The notes: a model not told the origin generated them from the letters alone. A stretch of 34,890 bases of DNA from Candidatus Aquidulcis sp. (GCA_020723345.1 DYJA01000045.1:1-34890); one strand, 5' to 3'. Positions 23,108 through 31,704 are shown, counted from the first letter of the stretch. Made by a program: numbers and translations.

Positions 23108-23259
23108 TGTCATTTCGAGAATACATACCGCCGCGCGGTATGTTTACGGGCAGATCGAATGTTGCGCGGGCGGCTCGCCCGTCGCAGAGCGAGCCAGCGG
23201 CTCGCGCAACGCGGCAACAAAAAGCGTTGCTCTGCTCAGGACGTCTCCTCGAAATGACA
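23108..23259. repeat. Composite nested palindromic element
   Basis: Outer inverted ends TGTCATTTCGAG (23108-23119) and CTCGAAATGACA (23248-23259) enclose a perfect 9-base hairpin ACATACCGC/GCGGTATGT (23123-23143). They also enclose a REP-like unit (23161-23210) with ends GTTGCGCG and CGCGCAAC related to the elements at 1-55 and 140-194. It looks like one repeat nested in another. Confidence 0.8.
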
Positions 23260-23279
23260 TAGCCATCAGGAGTATTTCC

Positions 23280-24389
23280 GTGCGGATTGGCATCGACGCG
23301 CGCTTGGTTTTCTATCACCAAGCCGGAATCGGTCAATATATTCTGCGCCTGACCCAGGCGCTCGCGCAGATCGATCGCGATGACGCGTTCGTGATCTTCA
23401 AAAGTCGCAAAGACAAAACACCCATCGTCGCTCAACCCAATTTCAGGCGACAGGACTTGTGGACGCCCAGCCATCATCGCTTTGAACGTTTGGCCATGGC
23501 GGGCGAACTCGCGCCGTTCGCGCTCGATGTGCTGCACAGTCCCGATTTCATTCCGCCGGCGTGGACGCGTTGTTTCTCTGTGATCACGATGCACGATCTC
23601 GCGTTTATGCTCTATCCACGTTTTCTCACCCGCGACAGCGCGCGCTATTATGGACAGGTTGACCTCGCCGCGCGCCACGCCGATCACATCATCGCCGTGT
23701 CCGAGAGCACCAAGCGCGATACGATTCGTTTGCTCGGCGTGCCCGAATCGAAAATCACGGTCATCCACGAAGCCGCCCACCCGCTTTTCGAGCCGATTGC
23801 GGACAACGGCGCCGGAGAATTTGTCCGCGCGCATTACAATTTGCCTTCGGAATTCATTTTATTCGTCGGCACGATCGAGCCGCGCAAAAATTTGCCGACG
23901 CTCTTGCGCGCGTTTCGACGATTGCGCGACAATTATAAATCGGAAGCCGTGTTGGCAATTGCAGGCAATCGCGGCTGGCTCGTCGAAGATGTGGACAAGG
24001 TGATTGCCGAATTGCAACTCGGCAATGCGGTGCGCTTTCTCGGCAGTGTTCGGAATGAAGAATTAGTATATCTCTACAACGCGGCGAAACTATTCGTCTT
24101 TCCGTCGCTCTACGAAGGATTCGGTTTGCCGCCGCTCGAAGCGATGGCGTGCGGCACGCCGGTGATCGTTTCCAACGTTTCGTCGCTGCCCGAAGTCGTC
24201 GGCGATGCGGGACTGTTGATCGATCCCCAAGACGTGGAAGCGCTGACCGTCGCGATGTGGCGCGTGCTGACCGACGACAAATTGCGCCATGAACTATCGG
24301 AAAAAGGTTTGAAACGCGCGCAAACATTTTCGTGGGAGCGCGCCGCGCATGAGACGCTCGCGGTGTATCGCCAGGTTGCGCAAAAGTAA
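23280..24389 (+). CDS. GT4-family glycosyltransferase
   Basis: The protein has 369 residues and a GT-B fold. The N-terminal half (IDARLVFYHQAGIGQYILRL) is the acceptor side. The C-terminal half has [18 protein letters not shown] and the nucleotide-sugar signature [20 protein letters not shown] with the E-x7-E pattern of retaining GT4 enzymes. The start is GTG with an AGGAG seven bases upstream. It is the first gene of a plus-strand exopolysaccharide cluster and would act in the cytoplasm on a lipid-linked glycan. It resembles mannosyltransferases such as MtfB/WbaZ, but the sugar cannot be told. It is a paralogue of the gene at 26900. Confidence 0.88.
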   Translation: MRIGIDARLVFYHQAGIGQYILRLTQALAQIDRDDAFVIFKSRKDKTPIVAQPNFRRQDLWTPSHHRFERLAMAGELAPFALDVLHSPDFIPPAWTRCFSVITMHDLAFMLYPRFLTRDSARYYGQVDLAARHADHIIAVSESTKRDTIRLLGVPESKITVIHEAAHPLFEPIADNGAGEFVRAHYNLPSEFILFVGTIEPRKNLPTLLRAFRRLRDNYKSEAVLAIAGNRGWLVEDVDKVIAELQLGNAVRFLGSVRNEELVYLYNAAKLFVFPSLYEGFGLPPLEAMACGTPVIVSNVSSLPEVVGDAGLLIDPQDVEALTVAMWRVLTDDKLRHELSEKGLKRAQTFSWERAAHETLAVYRQVAQK

Positions 24390-24424
24390 TCCGCACACAT
24401 TTGAGACTGTAGCACTTGCGCCGG

Positions 24425-24458
24425 TTCACCAACCGCAGAGGCGCAGAGAGCGCAGAGT
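24425..24458. repeat. Intergenic repeat (CCGCAGAGGCGCAGAGAGCG type)
   Basis: AACCGCAGAGGCGCAGAGAG followed by CGCAGAG is a short tandem CGCAGAG array. It lies just before the second glycosyltransferase gene. Confidence 0.6.
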
Positions 24459-24478
24459 TTACTGATGGCACATTTGAA

Positions 24479-25723
24479 ATGAGACTGCTCATCCTCACCC
24501 CACAATTGCCGTACCCGCCGCAACAAGGCACGACGATTCGCAATTTCAACATCATCAAGCACCTCGCGCCGCGCCACGAAATCACGCTTGTCTCTTTTGG
24601 AAGACCGGACGAATTGGAAAACGCCGCGCCACTCCGCGCGCTGTGCCGCCGCATCGAAATCGCGCCGTACCCCGAACGTTCACTCGCGCAGCGCGCGTGG
24701 ACGACGCTCACTTCGCCGCATCCCGACATGGCGCTGCGGCTCAAATCCGATCAGATGCACGCGCTTGTCGATTCGTTGCGCGGCGAGTCATTCGACATCA
24801 TCCAAGTCGAAGGCATCGAAATGGCGCGCTACGTCTTGGATTCAAAATTCAAAATTCAAAATTCAAAATTGGTGTTTGACGAACACAACGCCGAGTACGT
24901 TCTGCAACGCACCGCGTTCGAATCCGACGCGCGCCGCGTAACGCGCTGGCACGCCGCGCTTTACTCGCTAATTCAATGGAAAAAGTTGGAACGGTACGAG
25001 CGCGCGTGTTGTCAACGCGCCAATCACATCGTCGCCTGTTCTGACGCCGACGCGAACGCGATTATCATGTTGCTCAATCACAAATCGAAAATCGAAAATC
25101 GAAAATCGAAAATTACTGTCATTCCCAACGGCGTCGACACTGAATTTTTCGTTCCTTCCGATCAAGTGTGCGCCAAGCCGCTCGCCGATCTCACACTGGT
25201 CTTTGGCGGCAAAATGGATTTTCGCCCGAACATCGACGCGATGACTTGGTTCGCCGCCGAAATTCTGCCGCGCATCCGCGCCGAGATTCCGCACGCGCGC
25301 CTCGTCATCGTCGGACAGAAACCCGCGCCGCGTATCCTCGCGCTGAAACAGCAACCGGGGATCGAGGTGACGGGCTGGGTGGCAGACACGCGCCCGTACA
25401 TCGCCGACGCGGCAGTGTACGTCGTGCCACTGCGAATGGGCAGCGGCACACGGCTCAAAGTACTCGAAGCGATGGCGCTGGGCAAAGCGATTGTCTCGAC
25501 CGCGCGCGGCGTGGAAGGGATCGCGTTGACGCCGGGGCGCGACGCCATGCTTGCGGACACACCCGCGGAATTTGCGCGCGCGGTCGTCACGCTGCTGCGC
25601 GATTCAGATCGTCGCCGCGAATTGGGACGCCACGCGCGCGCGCTAGCGGAAGAAAAATATGACTGGCGCAAGATCGTTCCCAGGTTCGAGCAAGTGTATG
25701 GAAAACAGAGATGCGCGTTGTAA
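24479..25723 (+). CDS. GT4-family glycosyltransferase with two repeat-derived insertions
   Basis: The protein has 414 residues. The start MRLLILTPQLPYPPQQGTTI is typical of sugar transferases of the PEP-CTERM/Stp1 type. A longer frame from 24416 only adds translated repeat. The C-terminal half has VFGGKMDFRPNIDAMTWF, GWVADTRPYIADAAVYVVPL and GSGTRLKVLEAMALGKAIVS. Two short in-frame insertions stand out: SKFKIQNSK (about residues 121-129), from a TTCAAAA array, before VFDEHNAEY, and KSKIENRKSKI (about 202-212), from an AATCGAA array, before TVIPNGVD. Both are surface loops in the GT-B fold, so activity is probably kept. The end overlaps the next gene by 13 bases, implying coupled translation. 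Confidence 0.86.
   Translation: MRLLILTPQLPYPPQQGTTIRNFNIIKHLAPRHEITLVSFGRPDELENAAPLRALCRRIEIAPYPERSLAQRAWTTLTSPHPDMALRLKSDQMHALVDSLRGESFDIIQVEGIEMARYVLDSKFKIQNSKLVFDEHNAEYVLQRTAFESDARRVTRWHAALYSLIQWKKLERYERACCQRANHIVACSDADANAIIMLLNHKSKIENRKSKITVIPNGVDTEFFVPSDQVCAKPLADLTLVFGGKMDFRPNIDAMTWFAAEILPRIRAEIPHARLVIVGQKPAPRILALKQQPGIEVTGWVADTRPYIADAAVYVVPLRMGSGTRLKVLEAMALGKAIVSTARGVEGIALTPGRDAMLADTPAEFARAVVTLLRDSDRRRELGRHARALAEEKYDWRKIVPRFEQVYGKQRCAL
24841..24870. repeat. TTCAAAA tandem array inside a glycosyltransferase gene
   Basis: Four units of TTCAAAA/T are read in frame as SKFKIQNSK. The AT-rich array contrasts sharply with the GC-rich surroundings. Confidence 0.85.
25083..25113. repeat. AATCGAA tandem array inside a glycosyltransferase gene
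   Basis: AATCGAA is repeated four times and read in frame as KSKIENRKSKI between the two GT-B halves. Confidence 0.85.
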
Positions 25724-26829
25724 TGATCAGCAAAGCGTGCGTCGTCGGGCAGTATCAAAAGAAACTCGAAGAACTCGCGAAACATCCCGACCTCGAACTG
25801 ACCGTCGTCGTGCCGCCATTCTGGCGCGACGAGCGCGGCAGCGTGCCGTTGGAACGCATGCACCTGCGCGGCTACACCTTGCTCGTCGAACCGATGCGCT
25901 GGAACGGTCAATTTCACTTTCACTATTATCCCACACTGCCCAAAATTCTCGCGCGCGTTCAGCCCGACCTCGTCCACATCGACGAGGAACCGTACAACTT
26001 GGCGACCTGGCACGCGCTCCGCGCCGCGCAGCGTGTCCGCGCGAAAACACTTTTCTTCACCTGGCAAAATCTCCTACGCCGCTATCCGCCGCCTTTCGCG
26101 TGGATGGAAGCGTACGTTTTGCAGCACAGCGATTACGCGATCGCAGGCAACGCGGAAGCAGTCGATGTCTTGCGCGCAAAAAATTATCACGGCGCGGTCA
26201 GAGTGATCCCGCAGTTCGGCGTCGACCCCGATGTGTTTGCACCGCGCGCAACCAACCAACGCTCCAACCATCCAACCAACAAACCCTTCTGCATCGGCAG
26301 CGGCGTCGGACGCTTGGTCGAAGAAAAAGGGATCGACGTTTTGCTGCGTGCGGTTGCCGGGCTGGACGGCGATTGGGAAATTCGGTTGCTCGGCAGCGGT
26401 CCCGCGCAAACGAGACTTGAAGCGCTCGCGCGCGAACTCGGCATCGCGGCGCGCGTCCATTTCGATTCGCCGCGTCCGTCGGTCGAAATGCCGGAGTATT
26501 ACGCGCAACTCGATTGCTTGGTGATGCCGTCGCGCACGCGACCCAATTGGAAAGAGCAATTCGGGCGCGCGCTCGTCGAAGCGATGGCGTGCGCGGTTCC
26601 GGTTATCGGCTCGACGTGCGGCGAAATCCCAAACGTCATCGGCGACGCGGGCTTGATTTTTCGCGAAGAAGATGCGGACGCGCTGCGCGCGCATCTCATC
26701 GCGTTGCGCGATGGTCCGGCGCTCCGCACGGAATTGGGACAGCGCGGACGCGCGCGCGTTCTCGCGCAATTCACGCAAGCGCGCGTGGCGGCAGAGACGT
26801 ATCAAGTGTATAGTGCGATAGTTCGATAG
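25711..26829 (+). CDS. GT4-family glycosyltransferase
   Basis: The protein has 372 residues. MRVVMISKACVVGQYQKKLE at the start, FTWQNLLRRYPPPFAWMEAY in the middle and RTRPNWKEQFGRALVEAMAC at the nucleotide-sugar site mark a GT4 enzyme. The start at 25711 overlaps the preceding gene by 13 bases; the alternative ATG at 25723 overlaps its stop as TAATG. An insertion ATNQRSNHPTNKPF (about residues 179-193) is encoded by a CCAACCAAC-type array at 26250-26284 and lies at the domain border before the IGSGVGRLVEEKGID segment. The sugar is unknown. It acts in the cytoplasm as part of the polysaccharide cluster. Confidence 0.87.
   Translation: MRVVMISKACVVGQYQKKLEELAKHPDLELTVVVPPFWRDERGSVPLERMHLRGYTLLVEPMRWNGQFHFHYYPTLPKILARVQPDLVHIDEEPYNLATWHALRAAQRVRAKTLFFTWQNLLRRYPPPFAWMEAYVLQHSDYAIAGNAEAVDVLRAKNYHGAVRVIPQFGVDPDVFAPRATNQRSNHPTNKPFCIGSGVGRLVEEKGIDVLLRAVAGLDGDWEIRLLGSGPAQTRLEALARELGIAARVHFDSPRPSVEMPEYYAQLDCLVMPSRTRPNWKEQFGRALVEAMACAVPVIGSTCGEIPNVIGDAGLIFREEDADALRAHLIALRDGPALRTELGQRGRARVLAQFTQARVAAETYQVYSAIVR
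26250..26284. repeat. CCAACCAAC-type array inside a glycosyltransferase gene
   Basis: AACCAACCAACGCTCCAACC is followed by ATCCAACCAACAAA. It is read in frame as ATNQRSNHPTNKP. Confidence 0.7.
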
Positions 26830-26870
26830 TTCGATAGTGCAATAATCGCACTATTGCGCTAACGAACTAT
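26826..26870. repeat. Two-tier hairpin in the gap between glycosyltransferase genes
   Basis: Outer arms ATAGTTCG (26826-26833) and CGAACTAT (26863-26870) enclose inner arms ATAGTGC (26834-26840) and GCACTAT (26848-26854). It begins at the stop codon of the upstream gene. It could fold in RNA or act as a cruciform; there is no T-run for a classic terminator. Confidence 0.65.
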
Positions 26871-26881
26871 TGCACGACTTG

Positions 26882-26890
26882 TGGTATAAT
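26882..26890 (+). promoter_or_regulatory. Extended -10 promoter next to a start codon
   Basis: TGG followed by a perfect TATAAT (26885-26890) lies nine bases before the ATG at 26900. Initiation about seven bases after the -10 would give an almost leaderless mRNA. Confidence 0.45.
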
Positions 26891-26899
26891 GGAAGTGGA

Positions 26900-28072
26900 A
26901 TGAATTCGCCACACCGCATCGGACTCAACGCGCACCTTTTGAATCTCGCGGGAAATTATCGCAGCGCCGGCATCAGTTGGTACATCTATCATCTCATCCG
27001 GCATCTTGAACCCGCGTCCGATTTGCAATACACGCTTTTTCTGAGCGAGCCGCACGCGCGCGAACATTTCATTCTGGGCGCGCTTGCGCTCTCGCGCTTG
27101 CCAACGCACAAACCCATCGCGCGAATTTTCTGGGAACAAATCATCCAGCCGCTGGCTCTCCGCCGCGAACGAATCGACCTCTTGCACGCGCTCGCTTTTG
27201 CAGGACCAAAAATCATTACGATCCCTTGGATCGCCACCATCTACGATTTGAGTTTTATGCGCTATCCACAATCCTTCAACACGTTGAATCGGCTTTATCT
27301 GACTTGGGCAGTGCGCGAATCCGTACGCCGCGCGAATCACCTGATCGCAATCTCGGAATGGACCAAGCGCGATTTGATCGCGCGGTTCGGCGCGCCGCCC
27401 GAACGCGTCAGCGTCATCTATTGCGGCAAAGACGCGGCATTCGCTCCGGCGACCGATCGCGCCGCGCTCGCCGCGTGGCGAAGCGCGCGCGGCGTACCGG
27501 AGAAAATGATCCTCTTTGTCGGCACCATCGAGCCGCGCAAAAACGTCGCGCGACTGGCGCGCGCGTTCGCGCGCGCGAAACGCGCCGCGCGGCTGCCGCA
27601 CAAACTCGCTTTGATCGGCGCGCGCGGCTGGAAGTACGCCGAGATCGACGCGGTGATCGCGCAAGAAGAAATCGCGCACGACGTAATTTTCGCGGGGTAT
27701 GTGCCGCCGGACGAGTTGCCGTGCTGGTACCAAGCCGCCGATCTGTTCGTGTACCCGTCGCTGTACGAAGGATTTGGAATGCCGCCGCTCGAGGCGATGG
27801 CGTGCGGGACGCCGGTCGTCACGTCGAACGCGTCCTCTTTGCCGGAAGTCGTCGGCGACGCGGCGCTTCAAGTCGCGCCGGAAGACGAAGCCGCGTTGAC
27901 CGACGCCATCGTACGCGCGGCGACCGAGCGCGCGTTGCGCGAGCAGATGAGCGCGCGCGGGTTGGCGCAAGCGGCAAAATTTTCGTGGACACGCGCGGCG
28001 CGTGAAACGACGACGCTGTATCGCACGGTGATCGCTGAATCGCTTCGAGGAGATACTCATGCGACACAGTAG
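26900..28072 (+). CDS. GT4-family glycosyltransferase
   Basis: The protein has 390 residues and a GT-B fold. The N-terminal GLNAHLLN...[17 protein letters not shown] and the C-terminal [18 protein letters not shown] and [20 protein letters not shown] show it to be a paralogue of the gene at 23280. The ATG at 26900 was chosen; an upstream TTG would translate the promoter region. A separate internal promoter (26882-26890) may drive this gene and the next. It overlaps the phosphoglycosyltransferase gene by 14 bases, implying coupled translation. The donor sugar is not predictable. Confidence 0.88.
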   Translation: MNSPHRIGLNAHLLNLAGNYRSAGISWYIYHLIRHLEPASDLQYTLFLSEPHAREHFILGALALSRLPTHKPIARIFWEQIIQPLALRRERIDLLHALAFAGPKIITIPWIATIYDLSFMRYPQSFNTLNRLYLTWAVRESVRRANHLIAISEWTKRDLIARFGAPPERVSVIYCGKDAAFAPATDRAALAAWRSARGVPEKMILFVGTIEPRKNVARLARAFARAKRAARLPHKLALIGARGWKYAEIDAVIAQEEIAHDVIFAGYVPPDELPCWYQAADLFVYPSLYEGFGMPPLEAMACGTPVVTSNASSLPEVVGDAALQVAPEDEAALTDAIVRAATERALREQMSARGLAQAAKFSWTRAARETTTLYRTVIAESLRGDTHATQ

Positions 28073-29486
28073 TTGGAGATTGCTTTTTCTGCAACTCCTT
28101 TTGGACGCCGGGATGATCAACCTGGCGACCTGGCTCGCGTGGTACGCGCGCTACGAATTAGAAATCTCCCCCGGCGCCGCCGAAGCGTTTTTCTATCAAC
28201 CGTATCAGGCATACATTCCACTCGCCGTCGTAATGACGATTCTGAGCATTGGCATTTTTCGCTTTGAAGGTTTGTACGCGCCAAACCGCGGGCGCACGTT
28301 TGCGGATGAACTGTACACGCTACTCAATGGCACGACGACCGCGATCCTGCTCGTCATGGCGATCACCTTTTTCCTGCGCCCACTCGTTTATTCGCGCGCG
28401 ATGTACGTCTACGCGGCGATGTTTGCGGTGATCTTGCTGAGCGGCGAACGGATCGCGCGACGCATCGTGTCCGCGCGCCTGCGCCGCCGCGGCATCGGCG
28501 TGGATCGTGTACTGATCGTCGGCGCAGGCGAGGTTGGACGCGCGTTGATGCGGAATATCGTCGCGCAACCCGACCTCGCGTACCAAATCGTCGGCTTTGT
28601 GGACGACGATCCTGAAAAAGGTCAAACCGATATCGGACGCTTTAAGGCGCTCGGTGGCACCGATCAATTACCCAAACTCTTGAAAGATTACGCGGTCGAC
28701 GAAGTGATCATCACCCTGCCCTGGACGGCGCGCGCGAAAATCATCAAACTGATGAACTGGTGTCAACGTTACAACGTCGCCGCGAAAATCGTCCCCGATC
28801 TCTTCCAACTTTCGCTTAGCCGCGTCGCGCTCGACGACGTGGGCGGCATTCCGATCATCGCGATCCGTGAACCCACGATGGGCATGGTGGATGCCGTGAT
28901 CAAACGCATCATGGACTTGGGCTTTGGGTTTATCATGCTGCTCGTTTCCGCAATTCCAATGGCGATCATCGCGATCCTCATTCGTCTCGATTCGCCGGGT
29001 CCCATCGTCTTTACGCAAAAACGGATCGGACGCTATGGATACGAATTCGTCACCTACAAATTCCGCTCGATGCGTCAAGGCGCGGAGGAAGAACAATCCC
29101 AGCTCACTGATCTGAACGAAGCGCAAGGACCGCTCTTTAAGATTCGAAACGATCCGCGGTTGACGCGCGTGGGGCGCTGGATTCGCCGGATGAGTCTGGA
29201 CGAACTGCCGCAACTGCTCAACGTGCTGCGCGGCGAAATGAGCGTCGTCGGTCCGCGCCCGCCGATGCAGTGCGAAGTCGAACAATATCAGGAATGGCAC
29301 AAACGCCGCTTGGAAGTTTGCCCCGGCATCACCGGCTTGTCGCAAGTCAGCGGGCGCAGCGATTTGACTTTCGACGAAACCGCGATGCTCGACATTTACT
29401 ACATCGAGAATTGGTCGCCGTGGATGGACTTGGGCATCATGTTCAAGACGATTCCGACGGTGCTATTGGCGCGCGGAGCGTACTGA
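28059..29486 (+). CDS. WcaJ-type polyprenyl-phosphate phosphoglycosyltransferase
   Basis: This 475-residue membrane enzyme starts exopolysaccharide repeat-unit synthesis by moving a sugar phosphate, often glucose-1-P, to undecaprenyl phosphate. Four N-terminal helices (about 8-130) precede a Rossmann-like domain ([18 protein letters not shown]). The C-terminal catalytic domain (about 275-475) has a re-entrant helix ([20 protein letters not shown]), [42 protein letters not shown] and VGPRPP. The conserved DE pair and arginines are present. GAGGAG lies six bases before the ATG. It is the initiating enzyme for the four glycosyltransferases upstream. No Wzx flippase or Wzy polymerase is in the window. 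Confidence 0.92.
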   Translation: MRHSSWRLLFLQLLLDAGMINLATWLAWYARYELEISPGAAEAFFYQPYQAYIPLAVVMTILSIGIFRFEGLYAPNRGRTFADELYTLLNGTTTAILLVMAITFFLRPLVYSRAMYVYAAMFAVILLSGERIARRIVSARLRRRGIGVDRVLIVGAGEVGRALMRNIVAQPDLAYQIVGFVDDDPEKGQTDIGRFKALGGTDQLPKLLKDYAVDEVIITLPWTARAKIIKLMNWCQRYNVAAKIVPDLFQLSLSRVALDDVGGIPIIAIREPTMGMVDAVIKRIMDLGFGFIMLLVSAIPMAIIAILIRLDSPGPIVFTQKRIGRYGYEFVTYKFRSMRQGAEEEQSQLTDLNEAQGPLFKIRNDPRLTRVGRWIRRMSLDELPQLLNVLRGEMSVVGPRPPMQCEVEQYQEWHKRRLEVCPGITGLSQVSGRSDLTFDETAMLDIYYIENWSPWMDLGIMFKTIPTVLLARGAY

Positions 29487-29489
29487 GAA

Positions 29490-29550
29490 AACTCAGTATT
29501 CAGTGTTCAGTATTCAGTATCGACTTGACTGAACACCGAACACTGAACAC
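29490..29550. repeat. Intergenic inverted repeat (CAGTATTCAGTGTTCAG family)
   Basis: The array CTCAGTATTCAGTGTTCAGT (from 29492) pairs with ACTGAACACCGAACACTGAA (29528-29547). It fills the gap between the phosphoglycosyltransferase and the nucleoside phosphorylase gene and could fold as a long hairpin. Confidence 0.7.
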
Positions 29551-29565
29551 AACACTGGGGTTGAT

Positions 29566-30870
29566 ATGCGGGCAGTCGACATCATTGCAAAGAAACGCGA
29601 GGGCGAAACGCTGACGCGCGAGGAAATAAATTTTTTCGTCCAGGGATTTACGCGCGGCGAAATCGCGGATTACCAAGCCGCCGCGTGGGCGATGGCGGTG
29701 TACTTGCGCGGCATGACAAACGAAGAAACGACCGCGCTCACACTCGCGATGGCGCACTCCGGCCAAGTCCTCGATCTGTCTGCGATCGCGCCACGCGTGC
29801 TCGACAAACATTCGAGCGGCGGCGTCGGCGACAAGACGACGCTCGTCGTCGCGCCGCTCGTCGCATCGTTGGGATTGCCGGTCGGCAAAATGTCCGGGCG
29901 CGGCTTGGGTTTTTCAGGCGGCACGCTCGACAAACTCGAAGCCATTCCCGGCTTTCGCGCCGATCTCACGACTGCCGAGTTTACCACCCAACTCGAAAAT
30001 TATGGCATCGTCGTCAGCGGACAAACGCACGACCTCGCGCCCGCCGACGGCAAACTGTACGCGCTGCGCGATGTCACCGCGACGGTCTCATCGCTGCCGT
30101 TGATCGCAAGTTCGATCATGTCGAAAAAAATTGCGGCAGGCGCGAACATCATCGTCCTCGACGTGAAAGTGGGACGCGGCGCGTTTATGAAAACCGAAGC
30201 CGAAGCCACCGCGCTCGCGGAACTGATGGTGAAAATCGGACGCCTCGCCGGACGACGCATCGCGGCGGTCATCAGCGACATGAATCAGCCGCTCGGCAAC
30301 GCGGTCGGCAACGCGCTCGAAGTGATCGAGGCGATTGAAACTTTGAAGGGACACGGTCCCGCCGAATTCGTCGAGCATTGTCTTTCGGTTGCCGCGCAAA
30401 TGCTCTTGCTCGCCGATGCCGCGCGCGCTGAGGCGGACGCGCTCGCACAACTGCGCGCCGCGCTCGCGGACGGACGCGCGCTGAAAAAATTCGGCGCGTG
30501 GATCGACGCGCAAGGCGGCGCGGCGCGGGTGGTCGACGATTACGCGCTTTTGCCGCGCGCCCGCATCGTCGAAGAAATCGTCGCGCCGCAGGATGGATTT
30601 ATCGCGGGAATCAACGCGGAACAAGTCGGCTTGACCGTCGTCGATTTGGGCGGCGGGCGCGCGAAGAAAGGCGACACGATTGATCACGCGGTCGGCGTCG
30701 TGTTCCAGCCCAAAGTCGGCGCGCGCGTCGCGCGCGGGGATCCGCTCTTCACCTTGCACGCGAACGACCGCGCGAAATTCGACGCGGCTAAAGCGCGACT
30801 GCTCGCGGCGTACACGTTCAGTCCGCACGCGCCCGCGCTGGTCGAGCTGATCCACAAAGTAGTTCGGTAG
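29566..30870 (+). CDS. Pyrimidine-nucleoside (thymidine) phosphorylase
   Basis: This 434-residue enzyme cleaves thymidine, uridine or deoxyuridine with phosphate to base and sugar-1-phosphate in nucleoside salvage. The family signature [20 protein letters not shown] (about 110-129) and the phosphate-binding [11 protein letters not shown] are intact. [20 protein letters not shown] and [12 protein letters not shown] match both the DeoA and Pdp subgroups, so the exact specificity is open. The C-terminal alpha/beta domain ([19 protein letters not shown]) is complete. The ribosome-binding site GGGG is weak. It ends at a strong bidirectional terminator shared with the convergent DsbA-like gene. Confidence 0.93.
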   Translation: MRAVDIIAKKREGETLTREEINFFVQGFTRGEIADYQAAAWAMAVYLRGMTNEETTALTLAMAHSGQVLDLSAIAPRVLDKHSSGGVGDKTTLVVAPLVASLGLPVGKMSGRGLGFSGGTLDKLEAIPGFRADLTTAEFTTQLENYGIVVSGQTHDLAPADGKLYALRDVTATVSSLPLIASSIMSKKIAAGANIIVLDVKVGRGAFMKTEAEATALAELMVKIGRLAGRRIAAVISDMNQPLGNAVGNALEVIEAIETLKGHGPAEFVEHCLSVAAQMLLLADAARAEADALAQLRAALADGRALKKFGAWIDAQGGAARVVDDYALLPRARIVEEIVAPQDGFIAGINAEQVGLTVVDLGGGRAKKGDTIDHAVGVVFQPKVGARVARGDPLFTLHANDRAKFDAAKARLLAAYTFSPHAPALVELIHKVVR

Positions 30871-30871
30871 A

Positions 30872-30908
30872 AAAAACCCGAAGGGTTTCGGAAACCCTTC
30901 GGGTTTTT
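30872..30908. terminator. Bidirectional intrinsic terminator
   Basis: A perfect 17-base stem (AAAAACCCGAAGGGTTT at 30872-30888, complement at 30892-30908) with a CGG loop. The A-run on one side and T-run on the other let it stop both the phosphorylase gene and the convergent selenoprotein gene. Confidence 0.92.
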
Positions 30909-30910
30909 GG

Positions 30911-31639
30911 TTATTTCTTCTTGTTTCGTTCCGCTTCGATGATCTGCCGAAATTGCTCGATCGGTTGTGCGCCGACAAGCGGTTGACCGTTGATCAGGAA
31001 CGCGGGCGTACTCGAAATGCCGAGCGATTGCGCGTACGTCGTATCGTTTTCCACCGTCGAAGAATACTTGCCCGAATCGAGACACGCATTGAATTTCGCC
31101 GCATCCAGTTTCAAATCCGCCGCGAATTTTTTCAAGTTGTCCTTGTTGAACGCGCCCTGATTTTCTCCGGCGTGACTCACGAACAACTTGTCGTGGTATT
31201 CCCAAAACTTGCCTTGTTCGCCCGCACACTCGCTCGCTTCCGCCGCCCACTTTGATTCGGGTCCCAGAAACGCCATGTGAAAATAACCCACGCGCACGAT
31301 TCCCGTCTTGACGTACAATTCCTCAATCTGGCGCGCCGCGCCAGTCGCGAATTTCGCGCAGTACGGTCACTGGAAATCGCTGAACTCGATCAGCGTCACC
31401 GGCGCGTTGGAATTTCCTCTCAAGTGCCGCGTCTTGGAAACGACCGTATCGAACATCGAATTCCCCGACGAACCGCCCGGGGCGATCAGCCAATGCCCGA
31501 CAAAACCAATGATGACGCCTAACACAAGCATAATCAAATTGGCGACCCAGGTGGGCGCGCCTTGCGAACGTTTCGATCTCGATTTGGGCATGGCGGGCTT
31601 GCTTGATTTTTCCGCGCCCTTGACATCTTGATTTTCCAT
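30911..31639 (-). CDS. DsbA-family thiol-disulfide oxidoreductase, probable selenoprotein (Sec91)
   Basis: If TGA at 31367-31369 is read as selenocysteine, the protein has 242 residues. One membrane anchor (about 33-55, ANLIMLVLGVIIGFVGHWLI) leads to a DsbA-like thioredoxin domain. The active site reads TLIEFSDFQ-U-PYCAKFA, with Sec91 at the first Cys of CPYC and Cys94 kept. Further family marks are YFHMAFLGPES, CAGEQGKFWEYHDKLF and the cis-proline segment ISSTPAFLINGQP. The frame is continuous on both sides of the TGA. A 7-base hairpin with a GGC loop starts 22 bases after it, as expected for a bacterial SECIS. GGGGAG lies before the ATG and a near-consensus promoter upstream. The alternative is a pseudogene or sequencing error (TGC to TGA). 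The role would be disulfide exchange outside the membrane. Confidence 0.82.
31328..31344 (-). promoter_or_regulatory. Candidate bacterial SECIS hairpin
   Basis: On the minus strand, CTGGCGC, a GGC loop and GCGCCAG form a perfect 7-base stem. The apical loop begins 29 bases after the in-frame TGA, with a leading G. This fits the general bacterial SECIS layout, where SelB binds a hairpin just after the UGA. A lower TTC/GAA pair may extend it. Confidence 0.55.
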
Positions 31640-31665
31640 TACCTCTCCCCACAAGTGATGGCGCG

Positions 31666-31694
31666 ATTATATCCGACTGCGGGAGAGTTGGCAA
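31666..31694 (-). promoter_or_regulatory. Promoter of the selenoprotein gene
   Basis: On the minus strand, TTGCCA (31694-31689), a 17-base spacer and a perfect TATAAT (31671-31666). The start codon is at 31639, giving a leader of about 20 bases. Confidence 0.65.
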
Positions 31695-31704
31695 ACGCGC
31701 GCAC

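Larger units (their letters stand above)
22937..23279. other. 343-base gene-free gap between divergent transcription units
   Basis: The left part (22937-23107) is AT-richer, holds upstream sequence of the M28 gene and a plus-strand promoter candidate. The right part (23108-23259) is a composite palindromic element, followed by the ribosome-binding site AGGAG of the first glycosyltransferase. No coding frame with support is seen. Confidence 0.6.

Noticed and set aside
31367-31369. TGA as a simple nonsense mutation making a pseudogene
   Set aside because: Not excluded, but less likely: the only defect is at the exact redox Cys codon, the gene has a strong promoter and ribosome-binding site, and a hairpin follows at SECIS-like spacing.
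31367-31369. TGA recoded as Trp or Gly in an alternative genetic code
   Set aside because: TGA serves as the normal stop of other genes here (for example the dipeptidase and vWA genes), and Trp or Gly would not fit the redox position.
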